Assembly: GCA_017629175.1 (NCBI GenBank)
Contig: JAGBXS010000044.1
Location: forward strand, 1-32,342
DNA: 32,342 nucleotides
DNA from: Clostridia bacterium
Lineage (GTDB): Bacteria > Bacillota > Clostridia > Oscillospirales > CAG-382
Direction of reading: 5' to 3'
Translations under genes and position numbers: made by a program
In this document: positions 23,243 to 31,328 of the stretch, piece by piece
Layout of the letters: each line of letters opens with the position of its first letter
Numbering within the stretch: the stretch's first letter is position 1
The notes under the pieces: model-generated
What the model was told of the DNA's origin: nothing
What the model saw: the letters and a program-made list of their open reading frames with translations, nothing else
The model's database searches: none

Positions 23243-23270
23243 ATTATACACACTTTTTTCTGTTTGTCAA
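23243..23270 (-). promoter_or_regulatory. Sigma-A promoter of the ylxM-ffh-rpsP operon
   Basis: On the minus strand, TTGACA (23270-23265), a 16-base gap and TATAAT (23248-23243): a near-perfect promoter. Its -35 box contains the clpC stop codon (TGA, 23269-23267). Expected start of transcription is ~23236-23237, right at the 5' arm of the hairpin. Confidence 0.9.
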
Positions 23271-25474
23271 TAGCTTTTTTCTGAAATTTTCATGCGATAA
23301 ACGCCGTTTTCTGCACAAAGAAGTACATCTCGGTCCTTGCAGAGGCTTCCGTCCAGAATCCCCTGTGCCAAAAGCTCCTCTGCCTCCTTTGCCACCTGCC
23401 GACACACCCCGCGAGCACCGCCCTCGGCGCGGGCAAGGGCACACTCCAAAAAGGAGCGATCCACCTGCACGGTGATCCCCTGCTCCTTCAGCCGATCGGT
23501 CAAGGTCTGCATCCTGCCAAGCGCCACACGGGCAAGGGCGTCCTTATCCAAGGGGCGGAAATAGGCAATTTCATCCACTCTGTCCGTCAGCTCCCGGGAC
23601 AGCAAGGCCTCCGCCCGCTTCCCCGCGCCCTCTGCGGGCAAGGAAGCAAAGCCGATGCCCAGGGCACTCTCCCCTGCGTTGGCAGTCAACACCACCGTGG
23701 CGTTGCGGAAGCTTACCGTCAGCCCTGCGGAATCCGTCAGCTTGCCCTCGTCCAGGATCTGCAAAAGCAAGCCCCGCACCTCGGGGTGGGCCTTCTCCAC
23801 CTCGTCAAACAGCACCAAGGAATAGGGATATCTGCGGATCCGCTCGGTGAGAAACCCGCCTTCCCCAAACCCCGCGTATCCCGGAGGGGCGCCGATGAGC
23901 TTGGAAAGGCTGTGGGGCTCGGCGTATTCCGTCATATCCAGCCGCAGGAAGGCGTCCCTGCCGTAAAGCAGCTCCGCCATGGCCTTGGCGCACTCCGTCT
24001 TCCCCACCCCGGATCTGCCGATGAACAGAAAGGAGCAGGCGGGCTTTTCCGGATCCCGCACCCCGGTCTTGGCGCGGCGGATGGCAGAGCAGACCGTTTC
24101 CACGGCGGCATCCTGCCCCACGATCCGTTCCTTCAGCCCTGCCTCCAGACGGCGCAGAGCCTCCTTTTCCCCACCGGAAAGGGCAGAAAGGGGGATCCCC
24201 GTTTTTTCCTCGGCACAAAGGGCGATGTCTTCCCCGTCCACCACGCTGCCGCCCCGCATCCGTTTTCTGGCCGCAGCCTCGTCCAGAAGGTCGATGGCCT
24301 TGTCGGGGAGGTAACGGTCCCCGATATACCGCACGGAGATCCGCACGGCGTTTTCCAACGCATCCCCCGTCAGAGAGACCCCGTGGAACCGCTCGTATTG
24401 CTCCTTCAACCCCCGCAGGATGCGCAGGCATTCCTCCGGGGAGGGCTCCTCCACCGCCACGCGGCGAAAGCGGCGATCCAGCGCCCCGTCCTTTTCGATC
24501 AGCCGCTTGTATTCCTTTGCCGTGGTGGCACCGATGAGCTTGATCTCTCCTCTGGCAAGGGCGGGCTTTAGGATATTGGAGGCGTCCACCGCCCCCTCTG
24601 CCGCCCCTGCGCCCACGATGGTATGGATCTCATCGATGAACAAGATCACGTCCTCGGACTCCTTGGCTTCCGCCAGAATCCCGCGGATCTTTTCTTCAAA
24701 CTCCCCGCGGTACTTGGTGCCCGCCACGATGGAAGCGATCTCCAGACTCATGATCCGCTTCCCCAAAAGAGCCTCGGGAACCCGCCCCTCCGCGATCCGC
24801 GCCGCCACGGATTCCACGATGGCAGTCTTGCCCACCCCCGCTTCCCCTACTAAGCAGGGGTTGTTTTTGGTGCGGCGGAGAAGGATGCTGATCACCTGCT
24901 CCTCTTCCTTCTCCCGCCCGATGACGGGATCCATGGGGCAAAGCAAGGCCTTTTCCGTAAGATTCACCGCGTTCCGATCCAAAAGGGGCGTGCTTTTCTG
25001 CAGGGGACGTACCTCCTCCGCCCGCAGGTCGCCCCCTCTGCCGTAAAGCTCCTCCAAAATGTCTATCAGCTCCCCGGAATCCGCTCCGCAGTTTTCCGCC
25101 AGCCGCTTGCCCACGCACTCTTCTTTTAAAAGTGCCATGAGCAGGTGCTCCACGTCTACGGAGCCGTTCTTTCCCCCGCGGGAATACAGGGAGGCACGGG
25201 TGAGGATGCGGCGGCAGGTGGGGGTCAGATCCTCGGTGGTCACCGTACTGCGCACCCCCGTCCCCACGATCCCCACGATGCGACGGCGTACCTCCGACTC
25301 CGTCACCCCGCGCTGGGAAAGCAGGCGGGAGGCGGTACTGTTTCGCTCCACGGCGATCCCCGCCAGAAGATGCTCGCTTCCTATATAACTGTGCCCCATC
25401 TCTTTTGCCAGAGAAAGCGCGGTGCCCAGGGCGCGCTTCGCCCCCTCCGAAAATCGTTTGGTCAGATCACTCAA
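23267..25474 (-). CDS. clpC: ClpC/ClpA-like AAA+ unfoldase without middle domain
   Basis: 735-residue Hsp100 ATPase that unfolds proteins for ClpP. The Clp_N double repeat covers ~1-145. Domain D1: Walker A GEAGVGKT (210-217), Walker B LFIDEIH (278-284), arginine-finger region LDRRF (332-336). Domain D2: GRSGVGKT (486-493), LFDEVEKAH (555-563), and IGF at 607-609 in the place of the ClpP-binding tripeptide. D1 passes straight into D2 ([20 protein letters not shown], 404-423), so the coiled-coil M domain with UVR motif of ordinary ClpC (~810 residues) is missing, as in ClpA. The start is TTG at 25474, with GGGGA 8 bases upstream. No ctsR, mcsA or mcsB lies next to it. Confidence 0.88.
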   Translation of the reverse strand: MSDLTKRFSEGAKRALGTALSLAKEMGHSYIGSEHLLAGIAVERNSTASRLLSQRGVTESEVRRRIVGIVGTGVRSTVTTEDLTPTCRRILTRASLYSRGGKNGSVDVEHLLMALLKEECVGKRLAENCGADSGELIDILEELYGRGGDLRAEEVRPLQKSTPLLDRNAVNLTEKALLCPMDPVIGREKEEEQVISILLRRTKNNPCLVGEAGVGKTAIVESVAARIAEGRVPEALLGKRIMSLEIASIVAGTKYRGEFEEKIRGILAEAKESEDVILFIDEIHTIVGAGAAEGAVDASNILKPALARGEIKLIGATTAKEYKRLIEKDGALDRRFRRVAVEEPSPEECLRILRGLKEQYERFHGVSLTGDALENAVRISVRYIGDRYLPDKAIDLLDEAAARKRMRGGSVVDGEDIALCAEEKTGIPLSALSGGEKEALRRLEAGLKERIVGQDAAVETVCSAIRRAKTGVRDPEKPACSFLFIGRSGVGKTECAKAMAELLYGRDAFLRLDMTEYAEPHSLSKLIGAPPGYAGFGEGGFLTERIRRYPYSLVLFDEVEKAHPEVRGLLLQILDEGKLTDSAGLTVSFRNATVVLTANAGESALGIGFASLPAEGAGKRAEALLSRELTDRVDEIAYFRPLDKDALARVALGRMQTLTDRLKEQGITVQVDRSFLECALARAEGGARGVCRQVAKEAEELLAQGILDGSLCKDRDVLLCAENGVYRMKISEKSY

Positions 25475-25559
25475 AAGTACAGTCCCCTTTCGCTCTTATC
25501 AAAAAGCCTGCGATGTTACATCTTATGAAAATATTTTTTTCGTTGTTCGCGAAAAGCCC

Positions 25560-25588
25560 TTTACATCTTCGTCGTTTTCCGATATAAT
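25560..25588 (+). promoter_or_regulatory. Sigma-A promoter of the stalk/TPR gene pair
   Basis: TTTACA (25560-25565), a 17-base gap and TATAAT (25583-25588), ~33 bases before the ATG at 25622. It lies in the divergent region with clpC, whose own -35/-10 I cannot place with confidence. GTTGTTCGCGAA (25542-25553) just upstream resembles half of the palindrome found before hrcA. Confidence 0.87.
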
Positions 25589-25621
25589 AAGGTGAGAAAA
25601 GACGAAAGGACGGGCATCTTT

Positions 25622-26344
25622 ATGGAACAAACGAAAACCAGACCCGCACCCCACCCCGGGAAGTCTCAATCCTCCCCTGCGGGAAAGCGGCCTCCCGAGA
25701 AGAAGTCCCGTCTGACGGAGCGGGAAAAGCAGGGTGCCCAGACCCTCCTTGCCATTTTATTCGTGGCAGGAGTGCTGTATCTGCTCATTATCTTGATTAT
25801 AGCCGTGTGCGTGTGGTATTCATTCTCCACCCCCTCGGAAAGTACCGCGCTTTATTCTCTCCGTATCGTCACCGAGGACGGCAACATCAAGCGTGCCGCC
25901 TATTCCTCCTCGGAGGCCAACAACAGCTACGGGCTGTATTTGCGGTATTCCGACATCGCCCCGCTGTGCGGCTTCGGTATCGCCGGGGACGAGGAGACGG
26001 TGACCCTCTACCTTCCGGGAGAAGGGCTGGTGGGCAGTACCGAGCTGGAAAGCATCGTCTTCCACCGCAACTCCTCCTTGATCGTGGTCAACGGCAACAA
26101 CGTGCGCCTTTCCGCCCCCATTCTCTTTGAAGGGGACGATTACTTACTTCCCGTGCCTCTCTTTGAGACCTACCTTACGGGTCTGACGGTGGAATACGAC
26201 GAGGAAGAACTTCTCTGCGTGGTCACCGTGCCGGAACGGCTCTCCTTCTCTCTGAAGCTCCACAGACCCACCGAAGCTCCCAAATGCGACCTTACGCTGT
26301 TGCCCGAGACGGATACTTCCTCGGAAGAACCGCAGGCGGAATAA
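25622..26344 (+). CDS. Membrane-anchored protein with stalk-like extracellular domain
   Basis: 240 residues. A basic, Pro-rich cytoplasmic tail (~1-38), one membrane helix (~41-66; LLAILFVAGVLYLLIILIIA) and an extracytoplasmic beta-rich part (~70-215) can be seen. The segments VVNGNNVRLSAPILFEGDDYLLPVPLFETYL, read in pieces (VNGNNVRLSAP; DDYLLPVPLF), and TVEYDEEELLCVVTV resemble the copper-amine-oxidase-N/stalk domains often found on clostridial cell surfaces. The acidic tail ends SSEEPQAE. ATG at 25622 has GAAAGGA upstream; the in-frame GTG at 25592 lacks one. It is followed 13 bases later by the TPR-DUF1963 gene. No specific function is known. Confidence 0.65.
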   Translation: MEQTKTRPAPHPGKSQSSPAGKRPPEKKSRLTEREKQGAQTLLAILFVAGVLYLLIILIIAVCVWYSFSTPSESTALYSLRIVTEDGNIKRAAYSSSEANNSYGLYLRYSDIAPLCGFGIAGDEETVTLYLPGEGLVGSTELESIVFHRNSSLIVVNGNNVRLSAPILFEGDDYLLPVPLFETYLTGLTVEYDEEELLCVVTVPERLSFSLKLHRPTEAPKCDLTLLPETDTSSEEPQAE

Positions 26345-26357
26345 GGAGAGTTCATCC

Positions 26358-27989
26358 TTGAAAAAAGAAAAATTACTGTCCGTTTTGTCGGTGATCCTGT
26401 GCCTTTTGATTTTTGCGGCATTCGGCTATTTGGTATATTCCTTGTTGCAAAGCCCGGAAGATCCCGGAAAGCTACTTCTTCGCGGAGGCATCGTCATCAT
26501 CTCGTTGATCGCCACCACGGTAAAGGTCTTCGCCGCCGCCACAAGCACCAAAACTGTGAGCAAGCACCTCCTTGCCCGCTACGAATCCGCCTACGTGGAT
26601 CTCATCCACGGTGCCTTCTCCCGTAAGGAACAGAAAAAGCAACGTCAGCAACTGATCGTTGCCATCCATCATTGGAACAACAAAAATCCCGCAAAAGCAG
26701 AAGAGCTTCTGCAAAAGCTGTTGCCTCATTGCCAAAAGAATGCCGATTACGCGGCCGTATATACCTTCTTGGGCAGAACCTATTCCAGCACTGCGGACTA
26801 TCTCTCTGCCGAAAAGGCGTTCCGGGAGGTTCTCCGTTACGACGAAACCCGCCCCTACGTGTATTCCGCCTTGGGGATGGCCTGCCAGGAGCAGGGCAAG
26901 AATGGCGATGCGGAAACCTTCTGCAAGAAAGCCTTGGATCTGGATCCCAAAAACGCCGCGGCATACAATAATCTCGGTTCGCTGTATTTCAGCCGCGGAG
27001 ACATCCACGAGGCCATCGACTACGGTCTGAAAGCCTTGGAGCTCAACGGCAAGCTCTACCAAGCGGCAACCCTTTTGTGCCTTTGCTACGCTTCCTTGGA
27101 GGATCAAGCAAAATCCGCCAAATATCTGGATATCGCCCTGGCAAACGGCCAAGATGCCGGTGCCATTCGAGCGGCGTTACATAGGGTAAAGGTAGGAATC
27201 CTTGCCAAGCAGGATATGGAACCCACCCCCGCCGAGGCGGATTCCGCCTGCAACAGTCTCTACCGCGAGACGGCGGGTGCCTTTGCGCGGGCGGAGCTCC
27301 CCGAAAACCCCACCGAAAAGGAACGTAGCCGTCTCGGCGGCGCGCCCTTGGGGGAAGTGCCGATAGGCAAGGACGGCAAGCCCATGCGGCTGTTGTGCGC
27401 CATTGATTGCGCGGAAGTGCCCAAGCTCCCGAATTTCCCGGAAAAGGGCTGGCTGTTGTTCTATATCACCGACGATCTCTATCACGGCGCAGACTTTGAC
27501 AACCCCACGGAGCAGACCGGCTTTCGGGTACTGTATACCGAGGAAACGGAGCTTCCCCCGGGGGAAGAACCTGCACCCAGCGACCTTTTCCCCATTATGG
27601 GGCAGTTCCCCCTGGCATTCACCCCGGACGTGTGCGGCATGAGCTGTTGTGACTACCGCTTTGAAGAAACGCTGAACGTCCATCTCAAAGAGGCAGGCGC
27701 CCCCTCCTACGCCAATCAGACGAGCAGTACGCGGGAGGAGATCTGCCGCCGCTTCTATCCCAAGGGAAGCCATGTTTTGGGGTCTCCCCTGTTCCTCCAG
27801 GCGGATCCCCGTTCCCGGGAGAAATACGGAGAGTTCGACACCCTGCTGTTACAGATCGATTCCATGTCCGCAGACGGCAAGACACAAACCCAGATCGGGG
27901 ACGACGGCGTGATGCAGTTCTTTATTCCCGCAGAGAACCTGAAAAAGCGGGATTTCTCCAAGATCCTCTATTGGTGGGATTGTTATTGA
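26358..27989 (+). CDS. Membrane TPR-DUF1963 (YwqG-like) fusion protein
   Basis: 543 residues. Two hydrophobic helices (~7-29 and ~42-61) anchor the N-terminus. Three to four TPR units follow (~128-270; e.g. PYVYSALGMACQEQGKNGDA and AAYNNLGSLYFSRGDIHEAI), normally a protein-binding scaffold. From ~325 to the end it resembles DUF1963/YwqG (GGAPLGEVPIGKDGKPM; NFPEKGWLLFYI; LLLQIDSMS; GDDGVMQFFIPAENL), a family usually found alone and of unknown role. The start is TTG at 26358, with AAGGAG (26343-26348) 9 bases upstream. Topology predicts that the TPR and DUF1963 parts face the cytoplasm. It shares a transcript with the stalk-like protein before it and is closed by a terminator. Domain calls are good; the function is open. 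Confidence 0.8.
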   Translation: MKKEKLLSVLSVILCLLIFAAFGYLVYSLLQSPEDPGKLLLRGGIVIISLIATTVKVFAAATSTKTVSKHLLARYESAYVDLIHGAFSRKEQKKQRQQLIVAIHHWNNKNPAKAEELLQKLLPHCQKNADYAAVYTFLGRTYSSTADYLSAEKAFREVLRYDETRPYVYSALGMACQEQGKNGDAETFCKKALDLDPKNAAAYNNLGSLYFSRGDIHEAIDYGLKALELNGKLYQAATLLCLCYASLEDQAKSAKYLDIALANGQDAGAIRAALHRVKVGILAKQDMEPTPAEADSACNSLYRETAGAFARAELPENPTEKERSRLGGAPLGEVPIGKDGKPMRLLCAIDCAEVPKLPNFPEKGWLLFYITDDLYHGADFDNPTEQTGFRVLYTEETELPPGEEPAPSDLFPIMGQFPLAFTPDVCGMSCCDYRFEETLNVHLKEAGAPSYANQTSSTREEICRRFYPKGSHVLGSPLFLQADPRSREKYGEFDTLLLQIDSMSADGKTQTQIGDDGVMQFFIPAENLKKRDFSKILYWWDCY

Positions 27990-27995
27990 TTTTTC

Positions 27996-28030
27996 AAAAA
28001 TCCTTGCGTTTTCGTAAGGATTTTTGTTTT
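27996..28030 (+). terminator. Intrinsic terminator after the TPR-DUF1963 gene
   Basis: AAAAATCCTTGCG (27996-28008) pairs with CGTAAGGATTTTT (28013-28025) around TTTT, followed by GTTTT. Confidence 0.87.
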
Positions 28031-28078
28031 CTCGGTTGTATAAGGGGTATACGAACCCTTTGAAAGGAGCTACACCCA

Positions 28079-28631
28079 ATGAAAAATCTCTCCCTTGTTA
28101 TGCTGTGCTTGCTCTTGCTTTGCAGCTGCAAAGCAGATTTACCCCAAGAGGGCTCTTCGCCAAGCGCCGCCGATGAAGAAAGTCTCCCTGCCGATTCCAC
28201 ACACGGGTCTGTGGTCGGAAGAGGAATCCATGCAGAACTTTTTGGAGCTATTGGCTCTGCGCGGCGCGTTTCCCATTCCAGCCTTTGACGAAGACACCGT
28301 TTTCCACACCATTACCATCGAGAACTATTCGGGAAACGTATACTTTACAGGGCCTTCCCTGAAGGTTGAAATTCAACTTCTCTCCGAGGAAGCCGAGGAA
28401 CTGAGTATCAAGCAGTTAGCACACTTGGCGCCTGTATCGCTTTCCTTTGAGGACGAACGGTTTGGGGAGTGCTACCGATTAGGCAGTAGCTTGTTATTTA
28501 AGGCGTACGGCTGTTTGATTCAAGTTTACGATCCTGCGCCGGAATCCGCTTCCGCGGAAGAACGAAAGCAATGGCTGGCTCGTTTCAATTTAACCCCCTA
28601 CACTCCTGCCTATCTGCAGAAAGAAGCTTAA
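28079..28631 (+). pseudogene. Frameshifted lipoprotein gene of unknown function
   Basis: A strong GAAAGGAG (28063-28070) leads to ATG at 28079. The first frame encodes a lipoprotein signal (MLCLLLLCSC, with the lipobox Cys in CSC) and a Ser/Glu-rich linker, then runs to a stop at 28286-28288 through unlikely sequence. From about 28205 the +1 frame continues with ordinary protein (SEEESMQNFLELLALRGAF onward) to a stop at 28629-28631. That frame has no convincing ribosome binding site of its own at 28095 or 28173. Together they read as one ~180-residue lipoprotein broken by an indel near 28190-28215; the CACACAC run at 28198-28204 is a likely slip site. It could be a real mutation, phase variation or a sequencing error. 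No domain is recognised. Confidence 0.65.
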
Positions 28632-28710
28632 AAAGCAAAAAACTTTGTAACGTTTTGGCGTTTGCGCAATCTAACGTACAAAAGGCTTCGTTAATCAAGG
28701 GGGAACAACC

Positions 28711-29286
28711 ATGCATACAAAGATTTTCAAGTACGCGCGCACCTCATTGCTTCTTCTGCTTTTGACGGTGGTGCTTGTCCACTCCGTTCTGTGGGTCATC
28801 GGTACCATCGGGGCTTACCGCCGGGGGATGTTCTTGGTGGACGTGGAGGATTTTTCCGACTGCAAGGACTCCTTTGATCTGCTGTCGGAGAAATGGCTTC
28901 CTTATTATGAAGCCGCCAAAGAGAACGAAGAAGATCTTCTTACCTTATCCATACGGCATAATTTTTCCATTTGGACCATTCAATTTGAATATGAAGATCC
29001 TGCACGCAACCGCGCGGAAACGGTTGCCATGACGCCGGAGGAGGCGGAAGCCGTCAAGCAGGTGAATCAAGGACTTTCCAACGACTATACCAAAGGGGAA
29101 GCGCCACCCTTCTGCAGGATGACGGTTTGGGAAAACACGGTGTGCTTCCATCAGCTGAGCCACCAAAACTATACCGTGGTATACCGTGCAAGCGGATGGT
29201 GGCCGGATGCTATCTCCCGGGAGGGCGAGGATTTCTTCTGCCGCCGGCTAAGCTGGCATTACTTCCACGGGGTCACAAAAGAATAA
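28711..29286 (+). CDS. Membrane-anchored protein of unknown function (191 aa)
   Basis: Not recognised. One N-terminal hydrophobic helix (~12-35; SLLLLLLTVVLVHSVLWVIG) with basic residues before it, then a ~155-residue soluble part, probably outside the cell, rich in aromatic residues (FSIWTIQFEYEDP; YRASGWWPD; WHYFHG). The signal-like helix lacks a lipobox. ATG at 28711 has GGGGG 6-7 bases upstream. It sits 80 bases after the frameshifted lipoprotein and shares its general layout of a small exported protein; both lie between two terminators and may be co-transcribed. Confidence 0.6.
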   Translation: MHTKIFKYARTSLLLLLLTVVLVHSVLWVIGTIGAYRRGMFLVDVEDFSDCKDSFDLLSEKWLPYYEAAKENEEDLLTLSIRHNFSIWTIQFEYEDPARNRAETVAMTPEEAEAVKQVNQGLSNDYTKGEAPPFCRMTVWENTVCFHQLSHQNYTVVYRASGWWPDAISREGEDFFCRRLSWHYFHGVTKE

Positions 29287-29294
29287 GAAATACA

Positions 29295-29339
29295 GGGTGA
29301 AGCCGATTCGCTAAGTCGGCTTCACCCCGTTTTGTTTTG
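29295..29339 (+). terminator. Intrinsic terminator upstream of the heat-shock operon
   Basis: GGGTGAAGCCGA (29295-29306) pairs perfectly with TCGGCTTCACCC (29316-29327), followed by CGTTTTGTTTTG. The rest of the 349-base gap before hrcA (29340-29460) shows nothing I can name. Confidence 0.9.
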
Positions 29340-29461
29340 TGAAATTCCGGCAAGGTGCGGCGCGGTAATTTTAGCAGTCTCTTTTTTGTTTGCCAAAGGA
29401 GCAAAAGGGCAAAAACCTAAAAAGTCCTTGTTTTTCATACTTTTTTGGGAAAGAAAATACA

Positions 29462-29475
29462 AATTGTTCACAATT
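29462..29475. promoter_or_regulatory. Small palindrome upstream of the hrcA promoter
   Basis: AATTGT-TC-ACAATT, a perfect inverted repeat ending 17 bases before the -35 box. It could be an activator site or a chance AT-rich palindrome. Confidence 0.35.
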
Positions 29476-29492
29476 AAATTTGTCGCTCCCCC

Positions 29493-29520
29493 TTGACAAA
29501 CGCCAAAATTGGGGTATAAT
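29493..29520 (+). promoter_or_regulatory. Sigma-A promoter of hrcA-grpE-dnaK
   Basis: TTGACA (29493-29498), a 16-base gap and TATAAT (29515-29520). Transcription should start near 29527, a few bases before the CIRCE element, so HrcA bound there would block RNA polymerase. Confidence 0.93.
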
Positions 29521-29530
29521 AGAGACAGAA

Positions 29531-29557
29531 TTAGCACTCGGACACCGAAAGTGCTAA
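29531..29557. promoter_or_regulatory. CIRCE operator (HrcA binding site)
   Basis: TTAGCACTC, nine bases, AAGTGCTAA. The known consensus is TTAGCACTC-N9-GAGTGCTAA, so there is one mismatch. HrcA represses here; when unfolded protein titrates GroEL, HrcA loses activity and the operon is induced. Confidence 0.95.
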
Positions 29558-29560
29558 AAA

Positions 29561-29612
29561 GTTGTTCGATAATCGAACAACTTACGTGCCAAAAACCGTT
29601 CGATAATCGAAC
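29561..29612. promoter_or_regulatory. Two identical palindromes between CIRCE and hrcA
   Basis: GTTCGATAATCGAAC occurs at 29564-29578 and again at 29598-29612, centres 34 bases apart. The first copy is extended to a 21-base palindrome (29561-29581) by flanking GTT and AAC. The arrangement is that of a tandem operator for a dimeric repressor, lying in the leader between CIRCE and the ribosome binding site (29622-29630). It does not match CIRCE, the CtsR heptad repeat or the Gram-positive LexA box (GAAC-N4-GTTC). In RNA each copy could also form a small hairpin. Confidence 0.7.
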
Positions 29613-29635
29613 AGTTCGCAGAAAGGAGATCCCTC

Positions 29636-30721
29636 ATGGAGCTTTCCGAGCGTAAAAAAGCAATACTGAAATCCGTGATCGACTCCTATATCCGCACGGG
29701 AGACCCGGTTGGCTCCAAGTCCTTGACGGAATCCAAGCAGTTCAGCCTTTCCAGTGCCACCATCCGCAGTGAGATGAACGATCTGGAGGCCATGGGCTAC
29801 TTGGAACAGCCCCACACCTCCGCAGGCCGCGTTCCCACCGCCCGAGGCTACCGCACCTACGTGGACAGCCTGATGGAAAAATACTTCCTGGGCATGGAAG
29901 AGCTTGAAGTCCTGGACGAGGTCATGAGCGGTAAAATGGTGGAGGTTGGCAAGCTCATGGACGAGGCTGCCAAAGCCATCGGACAGATCACCAACTACGC
30001 CACCTTCGCCTTCATGGGCGGAAGCGGCAGCGCGGTGGATCGGTACGAGACGGTATTCGTGGACGAGAACAGCTTTTTGCTGATCATGATCTGCAAGGAC
30101 GGCACCATTCGCAACCGCCACGTGAAGCTGATGGAAAGCATCACTCCCGATCTGCTGGAGACGGCAAAGAAGGCGTTGAACGAAACCCTGGCAAACCTCT
30201 CCGCCGACCAGATCAACCTGACGGTGATCCTGGAGTTCGAGGAGAAGATGGGTGAGCACCGCTCCTTCGCCACCACGGTACTGCGCGTGGTGCACGAGAT
30301 GCTGGGCTCTTACGACAGCGAGAAGGTTCACATCGACGGTGTGACCAAGCTGCTTTCCTACCCCGAGTTTATGAACGTTGCCAAGTTCCAAAGCATCCTC
30401 GCTCTCTTTGAGCAGAGACAGCGGTTTGCGGAGCTGATGCAGCACGCCGTGCCCGGGCAGACCAGCGTGATCCTGGGGGACAGCGAGCAAAACGAATTCG
30501 CCCTGCCGGACACGGGCTTTGTGTTCCATCCCATTACGGTGGGCGGCAAGGTGGTAGGTGCCATCGGCGTTATCGGCCCCCAGCGTATGGATTACAAAAA
30601 GGTCGTTGCATCCTTAGATTACTTCGCCGCAGGACTCACCGAGCAGATCGCTCTGCCGGAGGTAACGGCGGAGGCGCAAGGAACTTATGAAGAAAGGAAG
30701 ACTACCCATGGAGGAGAATAA
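29636..30721 (+). CDS. hrcA: Heat-inducible transcription repressor HrcA
   Basis: 361-residue HrcA, the repressor that binds CIRCE. N-terminal winged helix: MELSERKKAILKSVIDSYIR, then DPVGSKSL and the recognition helix SSATIRSEMNDLEAMGYLEQ, followed by PHTSAGRVPTARGYRTYVD. The central GAF-like and dimerisation regions include the C-terminal GGKVVGAIGVIGPQRMDY, the best conserved late motif. ATG at 29636 has AAAGGAGAT at good spacing. It is the first gene of the operon, its own leader carries CIRCE (autoregulation), and its 3' end overlaps grpE by 14 bases. Confidence 0.97.
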   Translation: MELSERKKAILKSVIDSYIRTGDPVGSKSLTESKQFSLSSATIRSEMNDLEAMGYLEQPHTSAGRVPTARGYRTYVDSLMEKYFLGMEELEVLDEVMSGKMVEVGKLMDEAAKAIGQITNYATFAFMGGSGSAVDRYETVFVDENSFLLIMICKDGTIRNRHVKLMESITPDLLETAKKALNETLANLSADQINLTVILEFEEKMGEHRSFATTVLRVVHEMLGSYDSEKVHIDGVTKLLSYPEFMNVAKFQSILALFEQRQRFAELMQHAVPGQTSVILGDSEQNEFALPDTGFVFHPITVGGKVVGAIGVIGPQRMDYKKVVASLDYFAAGLTEQIALPEVTAEAQGTYEERKTTHGGE

Positions 30722-31262
30722 GAAGGACACTGCCCCCGAGGCGGAGGCGCCCAAGGCGGAGGCCACCCCTGCAGGAGAGACCACCGAAACGGAAAAGAAG
30801 GAAAAGAAGGACAAAAAGTTCTTCCATAAAGAGCAAAAGGAGCTGGAGGCCGCAAAGGCTCAGCTGGCCGAGAAGGAAAACCAATACCTGCGGCTTTACG
30901 CAGAGTACGAGAACTTCCGCAAGAGAAGCGAGAAGGAAAAAACGGATTGCTACAACACCGCTTACGGCGACGCGTTGACCGCATTCCTCCCCTTGATCGA
31001 CAGCATGACCCAGGCGTTGCAGTTCTCCCCCGAGGATCAAGGCATCAAGGCCTTGGCAAAACAGCTTTCCGACATCCTGGCCAAGCTGAACATCACGGAG
31101 ATCGAAAGCGACGGCGCACAGTTCGACCCCAACGTACACAACGCCATCATGCACGAAGAGAACCCCGAGCTGGGAGAAAACGTAGTCACCCAGACCTTCC
31201 AGAAGGGCTACAAGCGCGGGGATAAAGTTTTGCGCTGTGCCATGGTCAAGGTTGCAAACTAA
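30708..31262 (+). CDS. grpE: Nucleotide exchange factor GrpE
   Basis: 184-residue GrpE, which releases ADP from DnaK. An acidic, low-complexity N-terminus (~1-35, Glu/Lys/Ala), a long coiled coil (~40-85; KELEAAKAQLAEKENQYLRL, then YAEYENFRKR) and the C-terminal beta domain (FDPNVHNAIMHEENPELGENVV) are all present. I prefer ATG at 30708, with AAAGGA (30693-30698) upstream, over ATG at 30687. It lies between hrcA (overlap) and dnaK, 66 bases away. A short hairpin, AGCGC-TCC-GCGCT (31263-31275), directly follows the stop and may affect mRNA processing. Confidence 0.95.
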   Translation: MEENKKDTAPEAEAPKAEATPAGETTETEKKEKKDKKFFHKEQKELEAAKAQLAEKENQYLRLYAEYENFRKRSEKEKTDCYNTAYGDALTAFLPLIDSMTQALQFSPEDQGIKALAKQLSDILAKLNITEIESDGAQFDPNVHNAIMHEENPELGENVVTQTFQKGYKRGDKVLRCAMVKVAN

Positions 31263-31328
31263 AGCGCTCCGCGCTCACTCAATTTTTGAAACAAATCACC
31301 ATTTATTGATAAAAAGGAGACATTTATT

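Noticed and set aside
25059..25388. Plus-strand frame opposite the start of clpC
   Set aside because: Low-complexity Arg/Ser/Pro-rich translation typical of an antisense shadow.
25542..25553. A possible shared operator at clpC matching the hrcA-leader palindrome
   Set aside because: Only one half matches (GTTGTTCG); the second half is CGAA with a different gap. Too weak to call as a site, though worth including in a motif scan.
29563..29579. hrcA-leader palindromes as LexA (SOS) boxes
   Set aside because: The Gram-positive LexA site is GAAC-N4-GTTC; here the halves are in the opposite order (GTTC...GAAC) and the spacing differs.
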